From the NCBI GenBank assembly GCA_954871525.1, contig OX940861.1:8044842-8108841 (forward strand): 64,000 nt of DNA. The letters are read 5' to 3'. Shown here in pieces: positions 1 through 11,745 of this stretch (positions within the stretch are counted from its first letter, which is position 1; every line of letters starts with the position of its first letter). The DNA comes from Parietaria judaica (lineage: Eukaryota; Streptophyta; Magnoliopsida; Rosales; Urticaceae). The notes under the pieces are model-generated. The model worked only from the letters and a program-made list of their open reading frames with translations, was not told the origin of the DNA and searched no databases. The translations under genes and the position numbers were made by a program.

Positions 1-601
1 CTACAAATGGTCGTGTAAATACAGTATTTCAAAAAATCCAGAATGCTGCATTTTTCCTGATGAAATTTGAATTCAGCGGATCTGAATCTGATTTACAGGA
101 TTTCTAATGTCTGAATCGAGAAAATTCGAATTCAGCATTTCTGCCAGAATTTACAGATTCGGGTTAGTTGCCTCATACCTGTATTTACAAGATTACCTAC
201 TAATTATAGAAATAATAAAAAAAATTATATCTTTTTTTCTTTTTTGCTGTCCTTTAAAATATAAAAAGCTTTATTTTTCCGTAACACAAGTGGTCACACA
301 CGAACACGAACGCGGACACACCTAAACACGTCACGAATCATCTTTCTACAACGAGGATCAGCCAGCGTACGAAACACGTCGCACCTGACGAATCAAAGCC
401 CGCCACGTGTCCAGTAAATATTTTCGAGCCATTACCAATGGCGAGCGAGAGAGAGAGAAAACGACATGAGACGAAACTCGCGGAATCCGCCAAAAACGTT
501 GACGACACCCCAAATCGAGCTGTGTGCCCGTGCTGCCGTCGTTCTAGAGAGAGAAAGTGAGGGTTTTCTAGAGAGAGAAAGTGGAAACGATCGATCGAAC
601 G
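1..601. other. Upstream region of the NIPA-type gene
   Basis: No gene is seen here. The first 160 bases hold short degenerate repeats around GAATTCAG and TCTGAATC, which could be the end of a transposon cut by the window edge. From about 440 the strand becomes rich in GAGAGA, as is common in plant 5' leaders, and this probably forms the 5' UTR of the gene starting at 602. No convincing TATA box was identified. Confidence 0.4.
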
Positions 602-2868
602 ATGTGGGAATCGATCTGCCTGACGCTGGCGGCGACGGCGGGGAATAACATCGGAAAAGTGCTTCAGAAGAAAGGCACCGTCATTCTTCCTCCTCTCTCT
701 TTCAAGCTCAAGGCACCTCCATTTTCCATTTCTGATCTTCTTGCCCCTATTTCGTATATTCTGTGGTTTCGATAATGAGAAATCTGCGTGAAACTAAGGT
801 TTGCGAGGTGATTTTGACTTTGCATTTGTAGGTTATCAGGGCGTATGCGTTGAATAAAGCTTGGTTGATAGGCTTTTTGATGGATATATTTGGAGCTTTG
901 TTGATGTTGAGGGCATTATCTCTAGCTCCTGTAAGCTCTCTGATTCCATGCTTGTTCAATTTTATGACCCCTTTTGTCTTCTTTACATGCCATGCGTTCA
1001 AATTTCTATGTTTGAGATTATAGTCTCTGTTGTTTTTGTGATTGAGGTCATTCTGAAGAGAAATGTACTGGCTTATTTCTCTGTCATGTTTCAGGTGTCG
1101 GTTATCCAGCCCGTTTCGGGTTGTGGGCTTGCAATTCTTTGTATCTTTTCCCACTTTTACCTGAAGGAAACCATGAATGCTATAGACTGGATGGGCATTA
1201 CTTTGGCTGGCATTGGTACAATAGGTAATGTAAGTTCATTAGTACTTTGTTAATTGTAAGGTTTTTTATGCATATATACTTTCAAGTCGACGACTCTATA
1301 TAACTAGAAACTTATTAGTCCTTTCAAATGTGTGACATTCGAAAGAAGTAGGAAAGTGTGTTATTGAAAGTAGAGTATTTCATGGTGACCAACTTTGAAC
1401 CCTGATTTTCGGTTTCTGCAACTTTTGTAAGTGCAGGTGTAGGCGCAGGTGGTGAAGACCAACCGGCTTCTGCTATATCAGTATATCAGTTACCATGGTT
1501 GGCCTTTACTGTCGCCACCTTGTTTGTAGGTACCTTATCTTATGCAATTCCTAAATTTACTGTTTACGTATTTGTTGTGAGAATTGTATAATTCAAGTGT
1601 AGCTTCACATTCCATGCAAATCTAAACTGTCCTGGCCATTATGTATATATCATGTAGTGATATTTGTGTGTGGTTCGTTAAGTATTCTGCACATTTATAC
1701 CTTGACCGCGTATTGTAGGTACTACTTAATGGTTGGCTTCGGATCTGCAAGCGTCAACGAAGAGAACAGGAATTGGTAATTTGATTAAGAACTTCCTTTT
1801 GTGAATACCAATAGGACAGTTGAGTAAATTCTGACTGGTATCTTTGGACTGCAGATGGAATACGAAGTTGTTGAGGAGATTATATATGGCCTGGAATCCG
1901 GCGTATTGTTTGGGTAAAGTCACTTTTATATTATTTGTAATGGTAGAAATTGCAAACTCGACACACAATGGAGTCGGGATACATATTTTTCAATTGTGAC
2001 ATGACGTTCCTACTTCTAATTTCAGGATGGCGTCTGTTATATCGAAGATGGGGTTTGTTTTCCTGGAACAGGGTTTTCCGACGATGCTGGTTCCTATATG
2101 CCTCTCAATCAGCATAACTTGTAGCGCCACTGGATTTTATTACCAGGTAAATAACTTGTATAACTAGAACTGCTTTCATCTTTGCATGGACACATCTAAA
2201 GAACGTGTGCTAAAGATTGTGATTTGTTTGGAATAGACTCGTGGTCTAAAGCATGGCCGGGCAATAGTTGTATCGACATGCGCTGCGGTGGCTTCCATCG
2301 TGACCGGTGTGGTTGCTGGAATGCTTGCTTTGGGTGAGAGGTTGCCGTCAGCACCAACAGCCCGTTTGGCGCTTCTTCTCGGATGGTAAATCTTAGATAC
2401 TCTTGACACCAAAACTTCCAAATACTTGATGCCATAAATTTGTTGCGTAAATGGTGGCAACAAACCCTGAACTTTCAGGGGTGGTGCACTCTTCTCCCTT
2501 AACTTTTATTTTGGTGTAGAATACCCTCTTTATTTCGAGGGTTTTATGTACTAAAAATAAATTTCCGGGGGCAAACTGGACCATGAGTAAAATTGAGGGG
2601 GATTTGCAGCCAATTACGGCTTCCGTTTGTGTCTGATATAAAACGTTGTGAATACAGGCTAGTGATAATCCTGGGGGTGGTTTTACTAGTGAGTTCTTCT
2701 CGGTTGCTGCGCATTCTTCCCCGGAGAATACGACTTCTTTTACAAAAAGAAAAGAATTTCGGATTGCGTCAGCCTTCTGTTCGTGTTAGGGAAGCAAACC
2801 CGAGCACAGTCATCCAGGCTTCGGCGTTGCATCATTTGATGGCTTCTCCTTCCAAAGAGAAGCCTTGA
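602..2868 (+). CDS. NIPA9: Probable magnesium transporter, NIPA family (NIPA9-like)
   Basis: Nine exons give one frame of 341 residues: 602-712, 832-930, 1095-1224, 1437-1525, 1719-1775, 1855-1913, 2026-2146, 2237-2385 and 2658-2868; phases agree at every junction. NIPA (DUF803) proteins are multi-pass membrane proteins of endosomes and plasma membrane thought to carry Mg2+. Family features seen are the [13 protein letters not shown] stretch near the N-terminus, [11 protein letters not shown] in a membrane segment, the [25 protein letters not shown] cytosolic loop, and [20 protein letters not shown]. Length and sequence closely resemble what I recall of Arabidopsis NIPA9 (about 344 aa). The ATG at 602 is chosen because MWESI is the recalled family start. 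Intron 1 appears to use a GC donor at 713; all other introns are GT-AG. Intron 8 is longer (272 bp) and may hold a small repeat. The gene converges on the LOG gene downstream. Confidence 0.93.
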
Positions 2869-5118
2869 AGATGCCAATTTGTATGGTGGCTTTATAATCA
2901 AATTGGAAGCTGTATAGTACAGTGTTTTACTTATCTTCTGCTTGATGGAGGCAATGAATTTTTCACATACTCCTCGGTCACATTTTTATTATATTTTTTC
3001 TGTCTAATGGTCTGAACTTTATTTTGGGATAAACATTTAAAAGAAGAAAGAAAAAACTTTAGTATTATTTAAATGTAGAATGGTTGCAATGCAGGTAGAC
3101 GTATCTTTCACGGATGCACTAATTTTGAAGGCCTTAACTTGACGCGCACAATTCTGTGATTCGTTTGGTTATTGACCCACTATTTATTTATTTATTTTAA
3201 GTGCAAAGTATTCTTTTGTATTATAGAATTAAGAGAAATTAGCAGCATAAGAATCCAAGAAGTATATCATAATCAAAGTAGGCGAGGCGAGTTATTGTTA
3301 ATGTACTTTTTTGCAAGGCGGATAAAGCTATGACACGTGTCTCTCTCAGTCTATCGTTGAATAGAGTTGGGCTTATCTTAATCAGTCTCCTTCAATGACT
3401 CGTTTGGGATGCCACCAATAATTTAATTTTTAAAAACAATCTTGATTATAAAAAACAAGGAGCCTTGATGATGAAAGTCAAGATGGTCAATTAGAAGCAT
3501 GCAATTGGCATTGCCAACCCTTGTAACACTGGAAAAGTTACTTGCATCCAAAAGGTCATGAATAGAAAGAATTATTGGGTTCCCTTCCCTCAAAAGAAAA
3601 GGTCACCCATCAATGGAAGGAAAATAAATCTGATTGGAAAAGAATAATAAACCTCAACAATCACTCATCACTTGATTCCCCACAAAACAGTCATGAGACT
3701 GACCGAGCGAGAGACCTCTGAAAGAGGGGCCTCCCTTATCAAGCATCGGCCAATTTCCACTTTTACCCCCATTTGGCCACGCATTCAGGCAAGTTTGGTC
3801 CACTATGACTTGGACTCCATGCTATTTATTTACTTACAGACACGCCTCAATTGACCTTCTTCTTCACAAATTGGATGAATTGAAGAAGAGTGGATCAAGT
3901 TACTCCTATTTTGGCTTACAGATTTTGTTGTTTGTAAGTAAATCACTATCATCTTTCAAGTACACACAGTCACACACCTATATATACAACTAATCATACA
4001 ATGTACGACTTAATTATAGTCCTTTTGTGTTCCAAAACTGCCCTTACTTTCTCTTTCCTTATTAAGCCGAGAACGATAGCTCACCACATGAAAAATTAAA
4101 ATAAAAAAATAATCCAGCAATGAGGTGATAAGGTGTTGGTCCTATTGATACATAAGCACGCACAATGCGACGTATCAAATATCTTCATAGATAGACCAGA
4201 TTACCATAACACCCTCATCACTTCTCTTGATGTTACTCAAGCTTGAAGTTTTCGCTGCTTCTCCTTAGTTTCTCGCTGGTTCGCCGCTTACCAATGATGT
4301 AACCGGTAAATATACTCGTATCGTAGTAATCATTATCGTTTTATAGGTTACGGCTGATTTACCGAAAAACAAGCTTACAATAGAAGGCCTAATTGTATAT
4401 GTATTCATATGAGGCAGGAGAGCTAAGAATGTCAATTGTGACATTAACAAGACAGCTGGGAAAGCAAGCCTTGTACTTGTGTAAAGAAAATGACGACATT
4501 GTTGAACAATGATGAAGAAATTTAAGACTGAGAGCTGTGAAAATGAAGTATGTTCTTCTTCATACACTGATCCATCTCTGGTGGGACCTTCTCAAAGTTA
4601 TCAGAACTCAATGGAAGGAAGAAGTAAATGCTGTCTTTACAAAGAATGTCCAATCATGACTTTGTTCTTGCCAACTCATGGGTCACAAATTTACTTTAAA
4701 AATATTATAAGCCTCATGGGACTAACAGAGTCTGCATGTCAAATGTTTTTCAAATATCATCCGTTTTTTCTATTTAATCCTCGGTTTTCGGTAAACCTGC
4801 GCAAAACCCTCGGAAATTCATAAAACGAAATGGCTACCATGCACAAATTTTCTCTGTGATTTCAGACAGTATTTTGCTTCAGCTTTGTGGGACCATCATA
4901 TGAAGCACCTGAAATTCTATTCTAGTTACTGAGCACTGAGTTATAAAAGACATTATTTCATAGAAACATCATATGAAGACATTGAAACAGTGTTTTCATT
5001 GACTGCAAAGTAGAGAACAATGGAATTAAAATGGTAATGAATAGTCTAATGCCAGATAATTGATTTTTCTACACAGTTCAAAACACTGACGAATGGAATC
5101 ACGAGTCGAGTGAAGCTT
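2869..5118. other. Intergenic region between convergent genes
   Basis: This 2.25-kb spacer separates the 3' ends of the NIPA-like and LOG genes, so it should contain both 3' UTRs and terminators. Open frames of up to about 100 codons occur (for example 4509-4823, +), but they show no family motif, no splice partners and composition like the surroundings, so none is called as a gene. No transposon with clear terminal repeats was found. Confidence 0.5.
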
Positions 5119-6501
5119 TTAATGCATATTGTCTTCACCGGGATAGTTACCGAGCTGCTCCATCTCCCAGCTCTCATGTGGCGCCACATGTACATGTGAA
5201 GGAGCATATTGCTGCAGAGACGGCGAAGATCAAAATTTTGTTTATAGTATTAAGTACTAGGTTAAGTAATTAAACAATCTAAAGTTGTTTAACATGATTC
5301 TTGATATCGATTTCGGTTGGTGGTTAATCACCGATGATATCGACTACGCGACACTTTTGAAAAGTTTGGTGAAGTGCTTTTAATAATTTGCTACTTTGCT
5401 TTGGAGGCTGGCAAGCAAAAACCATTACAACAAATCAACACCAGAAGCCAGCCTTGCACTAATTAATGTCTTTTCACTTGAATAAACGAAAAAAGACGAA
5501 TTCAGTTTGCGTATACCTCCATCTTTGTCATGAGTTCTTTAGCTGTTGGGGCGGAGACGACTATTTCCCGAGCGCCTGGCTTGATGAACCCTTCTTCGAC
5601 GCCATTGTCAAATAGCGCCAGCAAAAAGTTGTAGTATCCGTCCACGTTTAGCAAACCGACCTGCAAATAGTACTTACACCGTGAGTAATAATCTTGCTAA
5701 TCAACAGATAATCTTAGTTCTTCAGAGACGAAGAAACATTTGCTCACCGGTTTCTTATGAATCCCGAGTTGGGCCCACGTTATCATCTCCAACAGCTCTT
5801 CCATTGTTCCATATCCTCCTAAACGACACAATTACTTCAGAACCGACTAATCTATCCAGAACAACAAAGAAACCCCGGGAAGATTACCGGGAAGAGCAAT
5901 GAAGGCATCGGCTTCTCGAGCCATTGCAGCCTTGCGCTCGTGCATGTCTGCAACACTCCTCACTTCTCCTACACTTCCACCAGATATCTGAGAAACCATG
6001 ATTATCCATTAATACACATAATCGAAGCGATTCGATTACAATGAACTGTAAAGATCCAGATGCAGAGAAAGAAAGATTGAGCATTATAAATGTGTGTACC
6101 TCTAAAGGCATGAGAGCTTTAGGAATGACCCTGCATCAGTATATATAGATATGATTGAATAGAGATAAATAAAAATAATGATATAATACAATATTTTCCA
6201 TTGATAATCATACCCAAGAACATGACACCCTCCATCAAAAACTGTTTGGGAAATCAAACCCATCAACCCCACACTTCCTCCACCATAGACCAAATCTATC
6301 TTCCTCTCAACCTGAAATCCACATTCACGCGAATCGAGAGGCAGACTCCATGAATGAATAATCAAATGGGATTCGAAGAGAGCGAACCAGTTCGTTTCCC
6401 AATTCGAGAGCAGCGTCGCTGAAGACTTGCCTGTTGCCAGAGTTGCTTCCGCAGAAGACGCAAATCCTTTTGAACTTGCTTCTTGCTCTCGAATCCTCCA
6501 T
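5119..6501 (-). CDS. LOG8: Cytokinin riboside 5'-monophosphate phosphoribohydrolase (LOG8-like)
   Basis: Seven exons on the minus strand (6501-6388, 6311-6214, 6130-6100, 5987-5888, 5818-5748, 5660-5517, 5211-5119) join in phase to 216 residues, the size of plant LOG proteins. LOG enzymes release free active cytokinin base from cytokinin nucleotides in the cytosol and nucleus. The signature PGGxGTxxE is intact at about residues 114-122 (PGGYGTMEE), preceded by [11 protein letters not shown] and [20 protein letters not shown]; all fit a functional lysine-decarboxylase-like Rossmann fold of the LOG type. The C-terminal tail with [17 protein letters not shown] resembles LOG8 as I recall it. All introns are GT-AG. 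The start ATG at 6501 precedes the typical [10 protein letters not shown] motif. The gene converges on the NIPA9-like gene, and the same two genes are neighbours in Arabidopsis (At5g11950/At5g11960, from memory). Confidence 0.95.
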
Positions 6502-6664
6502 GTTCGCACTCGCTCTCTCTCTTATCTAATCGGTCCCAAAGCGTTGGACGACGAGACTCTCGCTTCTGCTTCAGCCTCGCTCTGGTCTTCCTGAAAGGAA
6601 AGATGAAGCCTTTTGTATAAAAGACAATCTGGGTCGATAATGAAGCAATATCCAAGTGAGTGAC

Positions 6665-6690
<26 letters not shown>
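6665..6690. repeat. (AT)n microsatellite
   Basis: Thirteen AT dinucleotides lie about 165 bp upstream of the LOG start codon on that gene's promoter side. Length polymorphism is likely. Confidence 0.9.
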
Positions 6691-6695
<5 letters not shown>

Positions 6696-7284
6696 ATTGA
6701 TGACTAGAATTATATGGCAAAAATGGGACGATGAATGAGTAATAGAGCGAGGCACGGAAATCCCCACATGCTTTCTCTTCGACTCTCTAATCCAACGTCA
6801 TTTTTGTTTTTGTCTTTTTCTTAGCAAAATTGGCTTGGTGCACTTTACCCCGTTACCCTTGAGTTTCGGTAGCTATTGTCGTAACTTTTTAAAAATGGCA
6901 CATTTTCCCCCTGCACACGGAGCCACCCGGGCACCGACGAATAATCAAAATCATAATAATAATACATTATAAATTGCATTTTTTATAATAAAAACTAAAA
7001 TAATCAACTATCACTGACGGCGATAACCAACAAATAAATAAGATAAATTAATTACTTATCACTGACTGCGATAACCAACTATCACGGAGGGTTTAAAACG
7101 GAGAGATAGAGAGCCACGATGATTGCGTTATGAGACGACGAACGGGAAAACAATATAAAAATCAGATGTCGACGAGACAATAGCCAAGAGTCCGAGACAG
7201 ATAAACCAAAAACCACATATGCGTTCTGAGACAACGAGACAAATTAAAAAACAAAACAAAAAAATAACCGCATGATGAGGGAGG
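6691..7284. other. Intergenic, upstream of LOG gene and left flank of hAT element
   Basis: No gene is seen. The stretch around 6785-6930 resembles the stretch at 10425-10520 on the other side of the hAT element (both contain CTAATCCAACGTCATTTTT followed by a related GAGTTT...AACTTTTTAAAAA.GG/AGCACA region), so the hAT may have landed in or near an older repeat. Confidence 0.4.
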
Positions 7285-7302
7285 GCAGGGGGTAGAGCTG
7301 GG

Positions 7303-7415
7303 ACTCGCGGCGTCGCGACGAGTCGCGACCGAGTCGCCAAAAATCGCGACTGTTCCGGTCGCGACTCGTCGCGACGCCGAGAGTCGTGGTTGGTCGCGAT
7401 TTTTCGCGATTTTAT
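7303..7415. repeat. Left subterminal TCGCGA array of the hAT element
   Basis: Clustered copies of GTCGCGAC, TCGCGACTCGTCGCGA and related forms sit just inside the left terminus. Such subterminal repeats are the usual binding sites of hAT transposases (as in Ac and Tam3). Confidence 0.8.
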
Positions 7416-7959
7416 AGGCTATTTTTGCGGCAAAAGTACCTGGTTTCTTGAAATGTATTTTTTTTAACTTTTTACCCGAATTTAATTTTAAAACTTTATT
7501 AATTATTTCAAAATTATATGTAAGTAAGTTAATTATTTAAATTTGTTATCTACAATGTATTTTTTTCAAAATTAATATTAAAGTTTGTTATATTAATAAT
7601 ATTGATTTTTATTTTTAACATATTAATAATATTGATATAAGTTAATTATTTTGTAACATATTAATAATATTGATTTTTATTTTTATGTTTAAAGAAATAA
7701 CATATGTTAATAAATATTAGTTTGTAACATACTATTAATGTCAACAAATTTACTTAACATATAAATAAATACGAAAAGACGAGATATTTAAAAAAAAAAG
7801 TTGTATTATTCATTGTGAATATTACAATAAGGTGGAAGAAAGCTGTAAATATTCAGTGTAAATATTACAAGATGCCTCACTAAAACCTCTCTTGTAAAAC
7901 CCTCCTTAGGGACATAAAACCAAGAGAGGAAAGAGCACATCATTGGCGGTTACATTGCG

Positions 7960-9714
7960 TCACTCGGGATACAAGGCGTTAAACCTTTCAGTCATTAGCT
8001 CCAGTTCGGTTTGGTCGGACCGTTCGGCAATCACCGGGTTGTGGTACAACAAATCATTCAACACCACTATTTGCTCGACGTGTGTGTTGGTGGTTGACGC
8101 CCTCCGGTCGTTTATGACGTACTGAGCCGTACTGAATGCGCTCTCCGAAGCAACACTTGAAATGGGGATGGACAGTATATCCCTCGCCATTCTCGCCAAT
8201 ATCGGGAATCTGTCCCGTTGATTCTTCCACCACTTTATGACATCGAACTCGCCTGAATCGTCCTCGAACCGTAGGCCGTAGTATCGCTTAACTTCTGCCG
8301 GTGCGCCCTCCGGTATGTCCGCCCGTGGCGATCCCGTGCTGGATTCCCCTGCTTCCCCGCGATCTATCCGTTGCCTGAGTCTCCGGCTAAACGCTAGTCC
8401 CGTCTTCGTTGGGCTCTCCATCACTGTCCTTTGCTCTTCCTGTGCGTTGAACTGTGGGAACCGGGCGTCGTATTCACTGTACAATGCAAAAAAGGCTTCG
8501 TTAACAACGTTAATATAATTCTGGTAATCCACCCCGATGTTTTCCCCGCAGGCTAACATCATTGCCCCCCAAGTAAACAAAAAACGGGGATCAAGTATAG
8601 CACCGAAGCAAAACGAAAACGGGGGTGGATCCCAGTAAGTTTGGTATTTTGTAATCATCCCCGGAATAATGGGAGAAATAATAGGGTCATTTTCAAATTC
8701 TTTGAAAGCACACGTAATTTGGTAAAGACCCGAAAGACCGTGGTTTAAAGAGGGCCTTTTTTGGTTTGAAAAATTTAGCGTAATAGCGTAAAATGGTTTA
8801 AGAAATTGGGTAAATTTTTGGGCCGTTTCCCAATCCGCCTCCGTGATCCGGTTCTGTGGCTCGAGTTCCATCCCGAGGAAGTGGTCTAACGGCAGCCGCT
8901 GTCTACAAACAACTGAAACCATTAAATATGTAGAGTTCCAACGTGTATTATTATCTAAACCAAACTTGTTAGCGCGGTGATTGTGGTCTTTACAAAACTT
9001 TCTCCACCTACCGGTGGTTTGAGGATGCCGGATCCAATCAACAATGCCGCGTATTTTATCAAGATGGTTAGCAATTTGATGTTCGCCGGTTCGTGCAATT
9101 AAATTTATTATGTGACAAGCACAACGTTGATGTAAAATATTTTTAAATGGCGAACCGGGCAAACTAGATTCCAAGATTAAAATCGCGGCGTTGTTGTTTG
9201 CGGCATTGTCTAAGGTAATGGAAATTACCCGGTTTTGTAAACCCCAATCATTAAATAATGCAATTAATTTTTCAGCAATGTTTTGCCCGGTATGACGACC
9301 CTCAAATGGCGATAGGTTTAAAAGCCTTTGACATGGATTCCACTCGTCGTCTACGTAATGGGCGGTCAGACTCATATAGTCGTTTAAACTTGGACCGTTC
9401 CACAGGTCGGTGGTAAAAGCGACGTTTATGCTAGACATTTTAAAAAAATCGACCAAAAGGTTTTTTTGCATAGCATATGCGGTTTCCATGTCTTGGGTAT
9501 AAGTTGTACGGGAAAACTGCTGGTACGTCGGATTAATCCTTTGCATATATCGGGTATGGTTGGGATTTTCGACGGAAGGGAATATTTCTGACGGAAGCAT
9601 AACGGGAATGTAGTTGTCGGGACAAGGCTGCGATGTTCCCCCTTGTAGAAATTGGGGTTGCAAATTCCTGGCCGCCCTTCGACCCCCGGAACTACCGCCG
9701 CTTCTTCGAGACAT
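7960..9714 (-). CDS. hAT-family transposase
   Basis: A single uninterrupted frame of 584 residues. hAT transposases cut and paste their element using a DDE catalytic triad in an RNase H fold. Candidate catalytic residues are D103 in FTTDLWNG, D169 in ITLDNAANNNA, and E524 in SSVASESAFS. The CACH motif at about 198-201, typical for the family, and the C-terminal hAT dimerisation domain (about 487-560, KWWKNQRDRFPILARMARDILSIP onwards in form) are present. No N-terminal BED zinc finger is seen: the protein begins with a Ser/Gly/Arg-rich stretch, and related proteins of the RICESLEEPER type are usually longer, so DNA binding may reside in another segment or the N-terminus may be shortened. The ATG at 9714 is followed by the full frame, and a TATA box lies about 140 bp upstream on the same strand. 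Confidence 0.93.
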   Translation of the reverse strand: MSRRSGGSSGGRRAARNLQPQFLQGGTSQPCPDNYIPVMLPSEIFPSVENPNHTRYMQRINPTYQQFSRTTYTQDMETAYAMQKNLLVDFFKMSSINVAFTTDLWNGPSLNDYMSLTAHYVDDEWNPCQRLLNLSPFEGRHTGQNIAEKLIALFNDWGLQNRVISITLDNAANNNAAILILESSLPGSPFKNILHQRCACHIINLIARTGEHQIANHLDKIRGIVDWIRHPQTTGRWRKFCKDHNHRANKFGLDNNTRWNSTYLMVSVVCRQRLPLDHFLGMELEPQNRITEADWETAQKFTQFLKPFYAITLNFSNQKRPSLNHGLSGLYQITCAFKEFENDPIISPIIPGMITKYQTYWDPPPFSFCFGAILDPRFLFTWGAMMLACGENIGVDYQNYINVVNEAFFALYSEYDARFPQFNAQEEQRTVMESPTKTGLAFSRRLRQRIDRGEAGESSTGSPRADIPEGAPAEVKRYYGLRFEDDSGEFDVIKWWKNQRDRFPILARMARDILSIPISSVASESAFSTAQYVINDRRASTTNTHVEQIVVLNDLLYHNPVIAERSDQTELELMTERFNALYPE

Positions 9715-9855
9715 ATTAATGAGAGAACTTTAGAAATTGAGAAATTTAGAACTTTGGAACTTTAGAGCTTGAGAGTGGAAAAAACTTAGAGAATTGAGAG
9801 AATTTGAGAGAGAGTTGATAGATTGTTGGTGAAGAAATGAGGGAGGAAGATGTGG

Positions 9856-9863
9856 TATTTATA
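9856..9863 (-). promoter_or_regulatory. TATA box of the hAT transposase gene
   Basis: TATAAATA on the minus strand, about 142 bp upstream of the transposase ATG, leaving room for a roughly 110-nt leader. It is the only TATA-like match found there and lies inside the transposon, so transcription is probably driven by the element itself. Confidence 0.55.
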
Positions 9864-10129
9864 GGGTTTGAGGAGAGAGTGGGGTGGGTGAATAATTATT
9901 GTGGTGGGTGAAGTGGGTGAATAATTGTGAGGGGAAAGTGGGTGAAAAAATAATTAAATTTGAAATTTTTGGGTTGAAATTCGAGTAAAGTGAGTAGGAA
10001 TTGTGGTTGGGTAATAAAATTCGGGTAAAAAGTGTTATTATTGCCACAAACAAACACAAAAACTACCCCCTTCACGCGGATTGATGACGTGGCTCAGTGT
10101 GAGCCGTCGATTGCCCATCACGCGGATCG

Positions 10130-10258
10130 CCCTCTCCCCATCGCGACCAGCACCACACGTCGCGATCGTCGCGATTTTTTGGCCCCACGTCGCGATTCGT
10201 CGCGACTCTCCACAAAATATCGCGACTCGTCGCGATTGTGAATAGTGAGTCGCGAGTT
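10130..10258. repeat. Right subterminal TCGCGA array of the hAT element
   Basis: Repeated CGTCGCGATCGTCGCGA and TCGCGACTCGTCGCGA words mirror the array at the left end. Confidence 0.8.
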
Positions 10259-10344
10259 TCACCTCTAGCAGGGGGCCATGATGGGTCCCCCCTCCCTCCG
10301 TCACAGCCTGCATAAATAAAAAAATGTGCGTAACTATGACTTAC

Positions 10345-10436
10345 TCAAGAATTTCATCATCAATGAGTTATTAATGACTCTAATCCAACGTCAAGAATTT
10401 CATCATCAATGAGTTATTAATGACTCTAATCCAACG
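10345..10436. repeat. 46-bp perfect tandem duplication
   Basis: Two identical 46-bp units (10345-10390 and 10391-10436) beginning TCAAGAATTTCATC. It lies in the right flank of the hAT element. Confidence 0.9.
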
Positions 10437-10965
10437 TCATTTTTTTTCACTCATTAACTTGAGTTTTTGCAACATTTTCTAAACTTTTAAAAAGTAGCAC
10501 ATATACCCTACATACATAAACCCTACATAAATGATCGAAAAAATATTATTTGTGCACAATTATGATTTATTCGAGAGGATTTTTTTTTATCAATATATAG
10601 TTATCGAAAGTGATCAATACACTTAAGCCATATATGAGTCTAGTTTTCAAAAATAAAATAAAACTGAAGGTCTATAATATTTTTAAAAATGACGAAAAAT
10701 ATTTTAAAAGTAAATCATATGTGTTACACATTTGTATTAATGCGTTTTACTTATTAAAAAAAATACTTAAGAGATATTTTAAAAAATATCAAAATTCAAA
10801 GAGCAAACATCACGTCAAAACAAGATTTAGGGGTTTCAAACAATTACTCTCTTTTATAGGGCTTTTTTTTACTCCAACAATTTCAAGTAATGAAAAAAAC
10901 TTATTTTTATAAAGAAAGGCAAATTGACAACTTTGCATAAACTCGTTATAGAGCAGAGATGGTAT
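10437..10965. other. Intergenic AT-rich spacer
   Basis: AT-rich with no gene or recognisable element. A 100-codon open frame at 10610-10912 is Lys/Phe/Tyr-rich and looks like chance in AT-rich DNA. Confidence 0.4.
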
Positions 10966-10973
10966 GTCGCAAT

Positions 10974-11737
10974 TAGGGGTGCAAATAAAACCCGGAAATG
11001 CGGGTTTTAAACCGCATCCGGACCGGAACCGTATTTTAAATAAACCGGAACCGTATTAATCCGGGTTAAACCGGAACCGGTTTATTAAAAAAACCGCATC
11101 CGGATTAAACCGGTTCCGGGTACCGGATTTAGAGAATAAAAAACCCGGAACCCGCATAGTAGCTTATTAAAACCCGGTTATTAAATATATACATAAAAAT
11201 ATTTAGAATTTTCATACAAAAAAAAATACATATTGAATTTCTGTCAAGAGAAATATTCATTTATTTGTTTCTCATCCAACTCCAAACTAATGTTGTAGGT
11301 TAATCATTTGTTTCTTCTAGTCCAAATTGATATAATTTTTTTCTCTCACAATACTAGTAGTATAAAACATTACATGTATTTATTATGTTAATTACTTATC
11401 AGTTTTTGTAAGTATATGTGTTATGTTTATGATATAGTTTGATTTTTTAATTTTGGCTATAATTACTTCAAGTTTTTTTTTTTTAAAATATAAAATTTAG
11501 GTTCAAATCCGTATTATAACCCGGAACCGAATTTTAAAACCGAAAATAAATAAAAATCCGGATCCGGGTTTAAAAACCGGTTTTTTATTTTAAAACCGGG
11601 TTTTAACCCGGATCCGGATTTCCGGGTTTTTATGTAAAAATATCCGGATCCGGGTTTCAATTTCAAAAAACTCGGATTCCGGATCCGGGTAGCGGGTATG
11701 GCAAAAAATCCGGGTACCCGGTCCGCTTGCACCCCTA
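10974..11737. mobile_element. Non-autonomous hAT element with CCGG-rich ends
   Basis: 764 bp with 8-bp duplications GTCGCAAT on both sides (10966-10973, 11738-11745). Ends read TAGGGGTGCAA and TTGCACCCCTA. Both subterminal zones (about 150 bp left, 230 bp right) are dense in CCGGATCCGGGTTT-like words; the AT-rich middle has no coding capacity. Confidence 0.93.
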
Positions 11738-11745
11738 GTCGCAAT

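Larger units (their letters stand above)
7293..10267 (-). mobile_element. Complete hAT DNA transposon with transposase
   Basis: A 2,975-bp element bounded by perfect 8-bp target duplications GCAGGGGG (7285-7292 and 10268-10275). Imperfect terminal inverted repeats of about 17 bp read TAGAGCTGGGACTCGCG at the left and TAGAGGTGAAACTCGCG at the right (read inward). Both subterminal regions (about 7303-7415 and 10130-10258) are packed with the palindrome TCGCGA in several spacings, which are probably transposase-binding sites. It carries one uninterrupted transposase frame on the minus strand. Perfect duplications and an open frame point to recent insertion. Confidence 0.95.

Noticed and set aside
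861..1253. 130-codon frame in the NIPA-like gene
   Set aside because: It reads through intron 2 and mixes exon and intron sequence; the spliced model explains it.
4509..4823. 104-codon frame between the first two genes
   Set aside because: No domain, homolog or splice partner recognised; could be a UTR or chance.
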